This document shows positions 45,074-56,420 of a stretch of DNA of 64,000 bases, piece after piece. A model generated the notes under the pieces. The model was not told the origin of the DNA and searched no databases. It worked only from the letters and a program-made list of their open reading frames with translations. The stretch is taken from the NCBI GenBank assembly GCA_001972305.1, contig BDDD01002057.1, forward strand, positions 14,706 to 78,705. Reading direction: 5' to 3'. The DNA comes from Cephalotus follicularis. Its lineage: Eukaryota; Streptophyta; Magnoliopsida; Oxalidales; Cephalotaceae. The first letter of the stretch is position 1, and each line of letters begins with the position of its first letter. Both the position numbers and the translations under genes were made by a program.

Positions 45074-45715
45074 TCATTGCAACTCCGGATCGTGTGGTTG
45101 TGCATCCCTGATGTGATCCAGTAAAATTGGCTGGACCCGTATGTCGGTCAAAAAAATCCTCGGTGACTGATTGAACGGAGACCACTCTTGGAAGTCTTCT
45201 GACATCTTCCATTGCGACGCCATCGCACTGGCAACCATAGCCTTGCGGCTCAAGGCATAAGCGACAAGATTCGCTTTCCCCGGGTGGTACTGAATACTGC
45301 AATCATGATAATTAAAGAATTCTACCCACCTGCGCTGTCTCATGTTCACTGTGTCCTGACAAAATAGGTACCTCAAACTCTTATGATCGGTAAAGATCTC
45401 AAACTGCGCCCCATAAAGATAGTGTCTCCACTTCTGAAGGGCGAAGATAATAGCTGCAAGTTCAAGGTCATGAGTCAGGTAGTTTTCTTCATACGGCTTC
45501 AGCTTCCTAGAGGCATAAGCGATCACCCTTCCTCGCTGCATCAGCACGCAGCCCAAGCCCTTACCCGATGCATCACTATGGACTGCAAAGCCCTCATTAC
45601 CCTCGGGTAATGTCAAGATAGGAGCAGAAGCCAGCCGATCCTTCAGTTTACAGAAACTAGCTTCACAATCTTCATGCCAGACAAACAAGGTCTTCTTCTG
45701 GGTCAGTCTAGTCAA
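45074..45715 (-). pseudogene. TK4 RNase H
   Basis: [32 protein letters not shown] and [11 protein letters not shown] are present. The last motif reads [15 protein letters not shown], with Tyr in place of the usual catalytic Asp (ADALSR). Open for 213 codons, but probably inactive. Confidence 0.88.
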
Positions 45716-46282
45716 GGGCTCGGCTATCCTTGAAAAGTTCTGGATAAACTTTCGCCCCTTGCAACTGGTCGAACAAATCCTCGATGTGGGGTAAGGGATA
45801 ATTGTTCTTGATAGTTGCCTTGTTCAACATCTGTAGTCGATGCAGAGCCTCATCGACCCATCCTTCTTCTTGACAAACAATACAGGCGCACCCCATGGAG
45901 AAACGCTGGGTCGAATAAAACCCTTATCGATCAGATCCTGTAACTGCAATTTTAGTTCCCTCAATTCTGCAGGAGCCATTCTATATGGTGCTTTAGAAAT
46001 AGGAGTTGTACTTGGTATAATATCGATAACAAACTCCATATTCCTCTTCGGTGGCAAAGATCCCAAGTCATCAGCAAATACATCTGGAAATTCACACACC
46101 ATTGGGATCTCCTCCAGGCTCAAACCCTTCTCTTTCCTCCGATCAATTACATAAGCAAGATATCCTTCGCATCCTTTCTCAAGATACCTCAATGCACAGA
46201 TGAAGGATATAATTGGTGTAGCAAACCCCTTGTCTCCCTTAAACTGGAAAACAGTACCATCAGGCAGACGAAAGTCAACCAC
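45716..46282 (-). pseudogene. TK4 reverse transcriptase with core deletion
   Basis: Protease-RT linker and RT start are open ([45 protein letters not shown], then a stop after RLCIDYR). [14 protein letters not shown] joins directly to the [11 protein letters not shown] block at about 45750. About 450 bp present in TK2, including the catalytic Asp pair, are missing. Confidence 0.88.
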
Positions 46283-46640
46283 CTTGCTGTAGCAGTCCTG
46301 TAAGCATCATGTGCTGACAGCCAATCCATTCCCAAAATAACATCGAAGTCGCGGATAGGCAATACTATGAAATCTGCATACAAGGAAATGCCTGCCATAG
46401 ACATCTCACAACCCCTATATACTGTATCGGTATACATGGAAACTCCAGTAGGTGTGCTCACGTCCATGGTAGATGGCATACAATCTGGTATCACATCTAA
46501 ACATGATGAAAATTGTGATGAAATAAAAGAATGTGATGCTCTAGGGTCCATCAATTCTCTAGCAGAAAAACCATAAATATACAGTGTACCTCCAACGACC
46601 GAGGTAGACTCCAGAACCTCTGTCTGTTAAAGGGTAAAAA
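46189..46640 (-). pseudogene. TK4 protease
   Basis: Motif MDPRASHSFISSQFSS (codons about 46534-46548), the same Gly-to-Arg variant as TK3. [14 protein letters not shown] is intact. A frameshift follows before VDFRLPDGT. Confidence 0.83.
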
Positions 46641-47779
46641 CTCTACCTTTTGCAATGCCTTTGCCTGTGCCCCTTCGCTGTGAAGGCCCCGCTGCTACTA
46701 GCTGGTCCAGTAGGTGCTGGAGCCTGACTCTTCGGGCAGTCTCTCACGGAATGGCCAGATGCCCCACACCTCAAACACGGTCCGTTCATCCTCCAGCAAT
46801 CTTTCTGTAGGTGGCCTTTACGACCATAGTGATAATAAGCTCCAGTTCCCGCATTACTCCCCTGACTAGGAGTATCCTGTGTGGCAATCTACCCAGATCT
46901 GTTCTTCGATTGTTTCGTCGGAGAACCACCGCCTTGCCATTTTGAAGAAGCTGGTCTCGTCGGGCTCAGTTTATTTTGTTGTGCTCGGGCCCTCTCTGCT
47001 CAGTCCTCATTGGATATGCTCTCCAGCAATCTCACTTTCTGAGCAACCTCCACAAAAGTTCCCAACTCCATAGCTCTTATCCTTGACCGAAGATCTGGTC
47101 GCAGACCCCTCAGAAATCTCCGTATCTTGTTCACTTCATCGGCTACCAGATAAGTTGAATGTCTGGCTAGCTCCATGAACCTTGCTTGATACTCGGTCAC
47201 CGTCATTTCTCCCTGTCGCAACTCTAAGAGTTTTGTCTCCCGACGCTCCTGTTCAATCCGTGGAACATATGTCTCCAAGAATTTTGTCTGGAATCTCCCC
47301 CATGTACTGTCAAGCCTCTGAGATTCCCATTTCGCTTTGACCATCTCCCACCAATGAGTGGCCTCACCCCATAATCGGTATACAGCAAACTTCAGTTTTT
47401 GAGTGTCAGTACAGTCCATTACTTCAAAGATTTTCTCCAAGTCCTGCAGCCATCTCTCAGCCATAGTAGCATCAAGTTCTCTTCGAAAACTGGGTGGATT
47501 TTGTCTCATAAACCTTTCAATGTCCCTTCCAAACTGATTACTATCCTCTCCCGGGTAGTGATTGGGAGCTCTATGTTGCGGCCGAGCTTGCGCGTAGTAC
47601 TAGGGCATCTCCTTCGTATTAGCCATATTAAAGGCCATCTGTTGCTGGAAATAATCCGCAATCTGGGTCATCGGGTCCCTATCATCTTGGGGGACATTCA
47701 CTCCTTGCGGCATATTTGCTTCCTCAGGGGCATTGGCTCCAACAGCTCTAGCCCTAGCACGTGTTCTCCTTCGATCCAT
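46641..47779 (-). pseudogene. TK4 gag
   Basis: Begins at the ATG 47777-47779 with an Arg-rich start, has a stop near 47600, then 169 open codons (47000-47509) with RWLQDLEKIFEVMDCTDTQK, HWWEMVKAKWE and ELARHSTYLVADEVNKIRRF. After stops near 46995 and 46890, the first zinc knuckle has lost two Cys (YYHYGRKGHLQKDC, both TGT-to-TAT), while CLRCGASGHSVRDC is intact. Confidence 0.87.
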
Positions 47780-47874
47780 TTGTTCCTATAAGAAGGATGA
47801 CGGTTAGTCACGACTTTAGGAAAACAATATATTGATTGCCAAGGAAAGTATCCTAGCTAAGCATATGTGGAATA

Positions 47875-47887
47875 TGCTCTGATACCA
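47875..47887 (-). other. TK4 primer binding site (tRNA-iMet)
   Basis: The minus strand reads TGGTATCAGAGCA, a perfect match, three bases from the LTR. Confidence 0.92.
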
Positions 47888-49077
47888 CTCTATCACACCC
47901 CGTTTTCCAAGAGGACATCATTAAAGCGGTAAGGCAATCAACACAACACAATTCAGCTTATGCGATAATACGTATAAACAAAACCTTCAATAGCGGAAGA
48001 AATAACATGAAATAAGCTGAATTTAAATATGTATCACGCATCCCATTGTACGTGATACCCAACAAGTTTATATAAAACCCAACATCATAGTCGATCGCCC
48101 ATAACGGAGCGTGATAAAACAATACAGGATGATAAAAAACAAACCACGTTACAATAATCCAATTAACATAGTCATTGTTCATTTGATCCAGTACATAAAA
48201 TAAGAGAAACAACTCAGTCTTCTCCTTAAGTCTCCATGCGTGCTACATATCATATCCCACTCCATCAATCTGTTACAGTAGGGGTTAGCCTTTGTCCTCA
48301 CTAGGCTAAGGGAATAAACTCATAAATGCAGTTCGAGGTATATGATAATGAGTATCATGAATGAATGCATTATAATGCAGTACAGTATATATATATCGCA
48401 ATGTATACATGTATAAAGTATATGCATGTTCACAGTCCAGGTATAACCTCGCAAGGTTGCATCAACACAAGCAGTAAGTATGTCCCCAAAGGAACCAGAC
48501 AAACAAGTCGTCATGACCGTCGCCACCTCCTGGCCCCAACATCATGCACTCTTACCCCATCCCCGTTTGCGAACGGTTTGGAGTAAGTCCTCCGTAAAGG
48601 TTGCTTAGCACGACGACCAAACAATCAACAGGTTATTAGCACAGCGGCTAGTAATCAACAAGCACAAACATCGCACAATACAAGTCAAGCAATAAAATAT
48701 AATTACTTGATCAAATATATTCGTTTGAAATATATTATTCCGTCCTCAGGTTATGATAAGTTATAAACTTAAAACAATACATTTTGATTGAGTAACCAAT
48801 CCTTTAAAACATTTCTCCGTCTTTGGAAAATACTTTCCCCAGTCACTTTGAAAATATATATTCATATATTGGCAAATATACATTTTCGTACAATAATGAT
48901 TATAATAATCATGCAAGCTTTTCAAAATGGTTAACACCTTTTAGCAATAAACCATAATGCAATTTATAGTTCAGTAATAATGCAAACATATGCTCAGAAT
49001 GCATCTAGGATCATTTCTAGAGTCGTTTCGTGTCTAACGGGTCCCATTCGAGTAAGATTTTTCCAAACAGGAGAATA

Positions 49078-49490
49078 AGCGTCGATGCTTATTCCTAGGG
49101 CATCGACGTCTTTACCTTAAGGTGCTAACATTTCGTGCAGTTATTCCCAGGCATTTTTGGACCAAAGACGTCGATGTCTTTATGATACCAGGAGGAATCA
49201 GTTCGCGAATCTTGATTCTAGGGGGAAGAATCCGGCCTCTAAACCCTCATATAAGAAAAACTCACCCTCTCAAGGCGTAGGACATGCTACTGGTTATCAG
49301 GATATGTAACCAGAACATCAATCCGTAAATAAATCTGCAACCACAAGTGGGCAATTCACCATCAACAGTAAACACTACTGTTCTACGAATACCCAGAAAA
49401 GGCGTCGATGTTTTTACTCAAACATCGATGTCTTTCGCATTCACCAACGAAGACATCGACGTCTTTAGGTAGACGTCGATGTCTATTCAG
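49078..49490 (-). repeat. GACGTCGATGTC-type array, inner part of the TK4 LTR
   Basis: Words such as GCGTCGATGC, GGCATCGACGTCTTTA, AAAGACGTCGATGTCTTTA and GAAGACATCGACGTCTTTA, with wider gaps (30 to 150 bp) than in the copia array. Confidence 0.8.
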
Positions 49491-50234
49491 TCTAGAACGT
49501 CATTTCCATAGTTTTAACACACCAGGTCATTACCCAAATCATCAATTACACAAACCAGTTCGAATATTAATGTAATTTGCACATGTATGTTCACTCCATA
49601 CATCACAGTAGTCATCACAACAAGTCCAGAGATTACAACTCATCCATTAACATGGAATTCACCAATGGCATTCATTATCTTAGAACTCAAAATGCATGTA
49701 TAAGAATCATCAATTTCCCCTACCTTGTTGTTCCAAGTTAGGAACTAGAAAGTCCACTTCTTTGCGTCCCAAGGGTTGCTCACAGTAGCTCCAACTCACC
49801 CAAGTTGCAATCCCAGGAGCTCCAAGGTCCAAGCTCCAAGTGCTCAACAATGGTGGTTCTATCTTCTCTCTCTCTTTCTCTGTTTTGTCTCTTTTGTCAC
49901 TGTGTTTAGCTGAGAAGGAGGGGAAGGAAGAGGTGTTTTATGCTGGCAGAAATCCTCCCCTTCTCTCTTGCTTCACATGTACCCACACACACCCGTGCTC
50001 ACCCCTCTCACCCTCTTGTTTGGCTCTCTTTCCATTTCTCTTCTGTATGTTGCAGGTGAAGAGATGGCACATCCCTTTGCATGCACCAGGTGAGGAACAC
50101 GTTTTGGAGCATGCCTGGCAACACACCAGCATGATCAACACATCGCAGTGTGCATGTCAAGATGCCTGGATGATGACTCAAAAGTTGCCCCATTGCATGT
50201 TATTCTGTCAGTGTATAACGTGACAGATGTTCTT

Positions 50235-50395
50235 TTCAAAGACGTCGATGTCTTTCCTTAGACGTCGATGTCTTTTCCTCTTTCATAAGAGAGTGTCGAT
50301 GTCTTCACCCTACATCGACGTACATGTACATGCATTCACGTGCATCTTGGTTCCCATAGGCGTCGACGTCTTTCCAAAGACATCGACGCGATTGT
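50235..50395 (-). repeat. AAAGACGTCGATGTCTTT-type array, outer part of the TK4 LTR
   Basis: Seven to eight words in 160 bp, including AAAGACGTCGATGTCTTT and GGCGTCGACGTCTTTCC. The same word is the unit of the copia SIRE1 array. The 3' LTR copy is at 43338-43480. Confidence 0.85.
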
Positions 50396-50567
50396 CCCAA
50401 AACTGCACCGTTTTGGTTTAACATACACATTTCTTCCCCCAAAACAATATTTAGGGGTTGGAAACATCTCTGAGGCCGAAATCTCCGGCATTTTCATTAA
50501 TTCAAGCATAAGATTACATCTTAAAACGAAATATTACAATAAAGAAAATACCAAGTGTTACAATCCC

Positions 50568-50702
50568 ATTGTATGCGAATCTGATTGTATTGCCCATTCA
50601 TGATTTCCATGTCATATTCGGTATGGATTGGCTGTCAGCTCATCGTGCTCGTATAGACTATTACAGTAAGATGGTGGATTTTTGTCTGCCCAGTGGTACT
50701 AC
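50568..50702 (+). pseudogene. TK3 protease end, right of TK4
   Basis: CESDCIVLPIHDFHVIFGMDWLSAH and VDFCLPSGTT continue the protease cut at 39497; the first codons here are out of phase only because of the target duplication. Ends where the ATH3 LTR starts. Confidence 0.88.
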
Positions 50703-53700
50703 TATTTAGCATAAAAATATTTTATTTTTAATGCTTTATTTATTGAATTTTTATGCTTGGAATAGACTACTGTGGTTATGTTTATTTCATTTTCAGGTAT
50801 TATTTTTATTGTTGTAGAATAAGCAAAAATGAAGCTAAAACGCTACTTTTCAAGTTAAAGTGGTTTGAAGTCAACAATCGGTTAAAGAGTGCACCCACTT
50901 AAGCGAGAGAAGTCAAAATGTAAGGCTCAGAAGATATTGAATATTGGGCTCTTTTGGTTCATAAAATTATTTGGAGCATTTTTTATTCTTTGGCCGATTC
51001 ATTCTGAAGATCCAATGAAGAGATATTACAAGAAAACAAATGTTGAAACACGTGGAGCCCATTGCTTGCATCAGCGTGACATCAGCCTCATCAATTAATC
51101 AAAATTGTGAAGCAATTTATGCATGCATTGTGAAGAATTGCCGCCAGCATCCATGCGTTGTACGCCATCATCTCCATGCCCATGCATGCAACCAAACGCC
51201 AAAAGAAATTCATGCGCAACCGAGTCCACACAGCTCATGCCCATGCATACACCATACGCCCAGACCATGTAACCATGAGCCCATGTGCTAACACGCCCAG
51301 CAGTCCATTTCCACGTGCGCTAATGAAAAGGAAAAAAAATTCCTGGCCTTTGATTGCATTTTAATATATGTTCAGTGTGTGTGTGTGTGTATGTATATAT
51401 ATATATATACAGTAGAGTAGACAGGAGAGAGCAGTACAGACACAACAATGGACGCAGCAGCCGACTCCCTTCTTCTTTTCTTTGTCAGTTTTTAGGTTTA
51501 TTTTCTTGATGTTTTTTAGCTAATTTCTTAAGGTTTCTGGGTTAGAACAAAGCCTAGATTGTTATTGTTTTAATTCCATCAATAAAAATCCTTGAATATA
51601 TTATTTGTTCTTCAATTTTTCTGCCTTCACACACACTTTGTTTGTCTGATTAAAATCCACAAACATCTTGTCGGTGAATAAGAACGCTGTCGAATAAATG
51701 GTGTTCAACGCGATCAATGGAGTCTACTCATATGGTTTGTCATGCCGAATACACTCCGTATAGACCTAGTATGACTACTCATACAATTTGTCTGATTAAA
51801 ATCCACTCTTCATATAGACATAGCATGAGTACTCATACGATTTGTCATCACAGTCGCACTCCGTATCTGTAACACCCCTGATTCAGAACCGGGATCACTC
51901 CGATTCGGGATCGGTGTGTCACACAAAACTGAACTAAAACATAGCAATTATCTTAATCTTCATCTTAATCTTAATCTTAATCAACATCAATACGTGGTGG
52001 TTCTAAAAATTTGAAAACATGTATAATCATGAAACATAAATTGAATCTGACACATAATCTGAAAACTTTATCATAAACCAAAATGTCATAATCCAAAAAT
52101 CGCAATATTGTTTAGATAACTGGCCTATCTACCATAACACTATTAAGAACATAACCGGATCAAACTCCTAGATGATCCTTTGACATAGGGTGACTCTCTC
52201 ATCACACTTGCCCATGTTGTCCCTGAAAACCTGCCGCATGAAAAACAAAATGCGGCTGAGCAAACCTCAGTACGGATATAGAATAATAAAACAGTTTACG
52301 AACAGTTTATGAAGCAAATCATTTACAAAACAACATAATTACGAATCAAAACAGAACCGTTTAAGAACAAAACAATACGTAATAAAACCTTATTCAAAAC
52401 AATGCAGTTTACCAAAACGAAACAGTATCTGAAATAAAACAATATCATGCTCGATACAGTATATGAAACAAACACAATACAATACAAAACATTTTATGAA
52501 ATGATACACTTTACGAAACAGAATAGAACAATTTACGGAACAAAAGAAAGCAGTTTCTGAACAGTACAAAACAAACAGATTACGGAACAAAACAAAACAG
52601 TAAACGATAAATGATAATTTGGAAGCAGTAAGATTTCAAAAGTTAACTCAAAATAGAAATCTTAAGCAATAAATTAGTTTAAACATTCCTTGAAGTCACA
52701 TATGAACTTTCATAAATATCAAATCCATAACTTTCAAAATGTATGACAAACCTTTCAAAACATAAGTTCCATACTGAGCCACATAACATATCACATATCG
52801 AAACACATATAGGCAAGGGAGTAGCTAATTCCACATGCCAAGTAGAATTGAAGTGTACGACACTACACATATCAATTCTCATAACATATCGTATCACATA
52901 ACATATAACTAGAATCGATTCATACGCCTCTATCACAAAGCGGATCCATAAATCCACCTCATGGGATTTATTCATAACATTCAGAGACGTCGTAGACTAA
53001 TCACACCGCTACAGAAGTGTCATGTCCACGTGCCAGGCTTACAACATGCCTATGGTACGCCCCAGAGGTGGGTACAATACTCAGTATTTTCACCATTTCA
53101 AAAACATTGATTTATCAAAATCACTTTAAAAACACATAGATATGCTTTCACAAAACATATATGCAAATCGTTCACCAACGATATCATAACATACATTTCG
53201 TAGTCAAAACACCAACTCATTTATTTTTTGTTATAAAGAGATGATCATTTCATAACGTATCATAGCATAAGAATAATAAAGTCGAGAACATTCAAATTTC
53301 ATAAAATGTCAAAAACCGACTTTATTTTCAAAACATATCGAAACCATAAAACATAACCGAGTTCATAAACCGAAAGAACATAGCATAAAAACAAAGATGA
53401 TTTTCGTTCGATAAAATCAGATATCCAAAGAGTGATTGTGTTCGTACATATCCATTAGGCAATAAAACAGGTTTATTCAATCAAAACCAATCGATGATAA
53501 CCAAGAAAGGGGATCCATACCAAATACAGAATCTGAAATTATCTCAAATAAAATCAGAAAGATAGCAAAGAAAGAAGGACATCCGTACTTTATTTACTAA
53601 AATAAAACCGAATTTATCTCAACAATACCGAAAGAGATATCAAGGAAAGAGAATCTGTGTTTTATTCATAAAAGTAAAATTGACTTTTTACTCTAATAAA

Positions 53701-55466
53701 AACAATAGGAGGGTATCAAGGAATGAAACATCCGTACTTTAATCATAAAAGTGAAACGGGATAGTTCCAATAAAATCAGATAGCCAAAGAGCGGAAAATC
53801 CGTACCTCATGCAATCACCAAAATAACCTCAAGAATATAAATCGAGACTTCTCTAGACCACTCCTCGGTTGTTGCAAATATCTAACAGAAATAAAATCGT
53901 TCTCATAAGAACTTGAAATAAAATCAGACCTTGACTCATGGGCCATTATACACTGATCATAACCATATAAGATAACAATAGGTTTGCTAAGTCCAATTTG
54001 TAGAAACCACATCTAAACAATATTTCGAATTCACTAAGGTAAGTCCAAGTTGTCCAATTCATCCAATTTCGAATCATAATACTAGTTCAGCTCATAATAT
54101 CGTAAAACGATTACATAACTACATAATTCAACCGAAAACAGAATTTAACAGAGTAGGGTTCAGAGTTTACCGAAAGCAGACGGAACAGATAACAGAGCCA
54201 TAATCACACCGTGGAATCGGAGCGGATCACACCTAAGCGGAGAACGGAGTTGGAAACTGTCAAAAACGTGTCAACGGAGACTGACGCGCGTGGGCTCATG
54301 CGCCGCCGCTGGCCGGGGCATATCTGTCACCTGCGGTGGACCAGTAGTAGTGAGGGTCCGATCTGGAGCGTTTGCGGCAGGGGATCACATATCCGAGGTG
54401 CGTTTGCCACAACGCCGCCGTATTTGGCCAGAATGAAGACATTTGACCACGGTTGACTTTGCGCCGATCTGCTTTTCCGGCGTCGCCAAGGGTCAGGGCT
54501 GGTCGGGTTCGCTTCATCTCGATGCCAGGATGTTGAAAATGACCTTGGTTGTCGTGCCTATCACCGGAGCGGGAGAATCGACGCCAAACAGATGCGGGAG
54601 AGAGAAGACGTCGCGCACGCCAAAGGGGCCATTTTCCGGCACAGGGGTTGGGTCCGGTGGGCTCAGGAGCTCGTGGGGGTTCGACCGGTGCCTTCGCCGG
54701 TGCCATATCGGTACCGACGTCGGTGACAGCGGCTGAAGGAGAGAGATAGGGAGCGAGGGTGGCGGGAGAGAAAGAGAGAGTGTGGGAGAGAGAAAGAATT
54801 TTAATATAAAATAGGGTTTTTGAATTTTTTAAATGCTAAAAATGGGTTTTAACAATTAAATAAAAAGCCAAAATTGTTTTATTTATTCATGGACTTAATA
54901 TCAAAATCCACTAGGCTAAGGCCAAAACCCGCTTAGCCTAGCCAAAAGCAAAACGAACCGAAAAATGGGCAGTCCACAAACCGAAAAAAAATCGACAGCC
55001 CACACGAAACAAATCGAAAAGCCTGAAAATTCTATACGGAAAAACGGTATCTTACAGTGTCGACCTAGCTGCCGTTAGTTATCAAGGTTTAATCAATCAA
55101 GTTAGTGAATTGTTCAATATAATCTATGGTGAGTTTCTATACCCTAAAACCGATTTTCCATTATATATTTTCTTTAGTTTTATTTATTGCTTTGATTAGT
55201 TTTAATTTGCACGTGTTATCTTCTGTTATTTTCAATTATTTTAGTATGTTATTTTATTTTATTTTATTTATTTCCTGTAAGTTTTCGATTGTTTTATTAT
55301 TTTTGCATAATTAGGAGTAGTTTTTGATAGTTTATCTCAAATTTGGTATACTTCTCCTAGGTTGAATAAATTATAATTAGTTTAACTTGTTTCCTAGCAT
55401 TCGACCCGTTACTGCACAACCGTGCACTTGCGGTAAAAATTTTAAAACATTCTTCTTACGTGAACA
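50703..55466 (+). repeat. ATH3 5' LTR, interrupted by LJ
   Basis: Starts TATTTAGCATAAAAATA (TA in place of TG) and ends TTACGTGAACA. Without LJ it is about 1575 bp. Unlike ATH1 and ATH2, its U3 has no TCGACG array. In the same position (51110-51300) it has CATGC/GCATGC-rich sequence. The TG and TA dinucleotide run at 51376-51411 precedes the leader; the leader repeats are at 51718-51867. Confidence 0.85.
51868..55056 (-). repeat. LJ: solo LTR, 3189 bp, nested in the ATH3 LTR
   Basis: The minus strand begins TGTAAGATACCG and ends GGGGTGTTACA. Flanks GTATC (51863-51867) and GTGTC (55057-55061) differ at one base and join the interrupted Athila leader repeats. On the minus strand an AT-rich TTTTATATTAAAA promoter-like site near 54806-54818 is followed by a CT-rich start region and a GC-rich stretch (about 54740 down to 54210). 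No gag or pol is seen. Orientation is inferred from these signals. Confidence 0.8.
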
Positions 55467-55472
55467 AGTTTT

Positions 55473-55489
55473 TGGCGCCGTTGTCGGGG
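55473..55489 (+). other. ATH3 primer binding site (tRNA-Asp type)
   Basis: TGGCGCCGTTGTCGGGG, one difference from the TGGCGCCGTTGCCGGGG known from Athila-type elements, complementary to the 3' end of plant tRNA-Asp. Lies six bases after the LTR end. Confidence 0.9.
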
Positions 55490-55767
55490 GAAAACGTTTT
55501 AAATTAGTTTTAATTTATTCAACTGATTTGTAGTATTTGTATTTGTATTTGTATTTATTTTAATTTTTGTATTTGTTTTTATTTAAATTTTTATTTAAAT
55601 TTATTGATTTTTCTAACAATTCTAACTTAGTTTAATTAGGATCCATCATAACCTTTAACAAAATTCTAACTTCATTACATAATCTTTGACACACTCTAAC
55701 TTAGTTTAATTAGTTTTAATTTTTGCTTTAGTTCGTGTTCTACGTTCGTTAGTGTTTCATTGAGTGT

Positions 55768-55917
55768 ATGCCTGATTGGGTGCGTGGTAGCAATAATAAC
55801 TTAGAAAGAATCAACCCACCTATTGCACCAATGGCTGATGCACGCCCAATTCAAACTCTTCGCGATAGATTCTATCCCGCAAAGGCAGCGCAACCATCCA
55901 GTATCCTGTTGCCTGCA
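55768..55917 (+). pseudogene. ATH3 gag start
   Basis: MADARPIQTLRDRFYPAK and PSSILLP match the ATH2 gag start at 28940. The frame is lost after LLP, where LTR G2 begins (ATH2 continues LLPDPHGNNF). Confidence 0.85.
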
Positions 55918-56124
55918 TGTAATGGCTGGAAAGTTTTTGTGAAAGTTATATGGAAATATGATTGCCATAGTTAAAGTTGCAAAATATTTTATGGGGCCCG
56001 TAATATGACCCTAACGCTCTGGGGGTTCGGGGACTGGAAATTTTGTTGAAGACATTGTTATATGGTTATTCTAGGGCTTATAATGTGTGTGAACACATTT
56101 TGCGCATGTTTTGCGATGTTGAAA

Positions 56125-56420
56125 GCGTCGACTACCAAGAATAAGCGTCGATAGTTTATAAAGCGTCGACTACCTATTTTAAATCGTCGATAGTTTGCCT
56201 TGGTTGAAATGCCTTAAGTGTCAACTAATTTCAAGACAAACGTTTTAGCCTAAAAGTGCCGACGCTTTTAAGCATTCTTGTCGACAGTTAAAGCCCATTT
56301 TTCTTTGTTAATGCATTTAACCGGCGACGCTTCGTGGAATAAGCGGCAGCGCTTTGAGGCTTAAGTGGCGACTCTTTGTTCATAACCTCCGACGCTTTAA
56401 GGAAAAACTTGGAAATACCG
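56125..56420 (+). repeat. GCGTCGACTA-type U3 array, LTR G2
   Basis: Words AAGCGTCGACTACC, AAGCGTCGATAG and AATCGTCGATAG, then weaker forms (GCCGACGCTT, GGCGACGCTT). It is followed by the TATA box about 190 bp downstream. Confidence 0.8.

Larger units (their letters stand above)
39498..50562 (-). mobile_element. TK4: Tekay-type element nested in TK3, itself holding TK5
   Basis: Minus-strand element with a perfect target duplication ATCCC (39493-39497 and 50563-50567). Reading leftward: 5' LTR, tRNA-iMet primer site, gag, protease, RT lacking its core, RNase H, integrase, chromodomain, polypurine tract, and a 3' LTR whose middle has been replaced by TK5 sequence. The matching LTR parts are nearly identical (43079-43657 against about 49984-50562), so the insertion is young, yet it lacks the RT active site. 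Confidence 0.92.
47891..50562 (-). repeat. TK4 5' LTR, 2672 bp
   Basis: The minus strand begins TGTAACACTTGGTATTTTC and ends GGGGTGTGATA (the 3' LTR has the regular TGTGACA). Palindrome arrays lie at 50235-50395 (near the LTR start) and 49078-49490. The conserved Tekay block (complement of GGACAAAGGCTAACCCC) is at about 48280-48297. Confidence 0.92.
38434..50702 (+). mobile_element. TK3: Tekay fragment (gag to protease), split by TK4
   Basis: Coding fragment bounded by the ATH1 LTR end on the left and the ATH3 LTR start on the right. It consists of 38434-39497 and 50568-50702. TK4 was inserted between them in the protease with a perfect ATCCC duplication. Both LTRs and everything after the protease-RT linker are absent. 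Confidence 0.88.
50703..55917 (+). mobile_element. ATH3: Athila 5' LTR, primer site and gag start, with nested LJ
   Basis: LTR start at 50703, LTR end at 55466, tRNA-Asp-type primer site and the first ~50 codons of gag. The LTR is enlarged by solo LTR LJ. The remainder is cut off at 55918 by G2 and TK6. Confidence 0.87.

Noticed and set aside
51376..51411. TG/TA dinucleotide run as a special regulatory element
   Set aside because: Ordinary microsatellite. Its place near the expected start of transcription in ATH3 is noted, but nothing more can be supported.
54211..54749. Open frames of up to 136 codons in LTR LJ as possible genes
   Set aside because: High GC content makes long frames likely by chance. 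They overlap on both strands and show no recognisable domain.
55473..55489. tRNA-Asp-like sequence as a tRNA gene
   Set aside because: Only the 3' complement is present, directly after an LTR end. It is a primer binding site and cannot fold as a tRNA.
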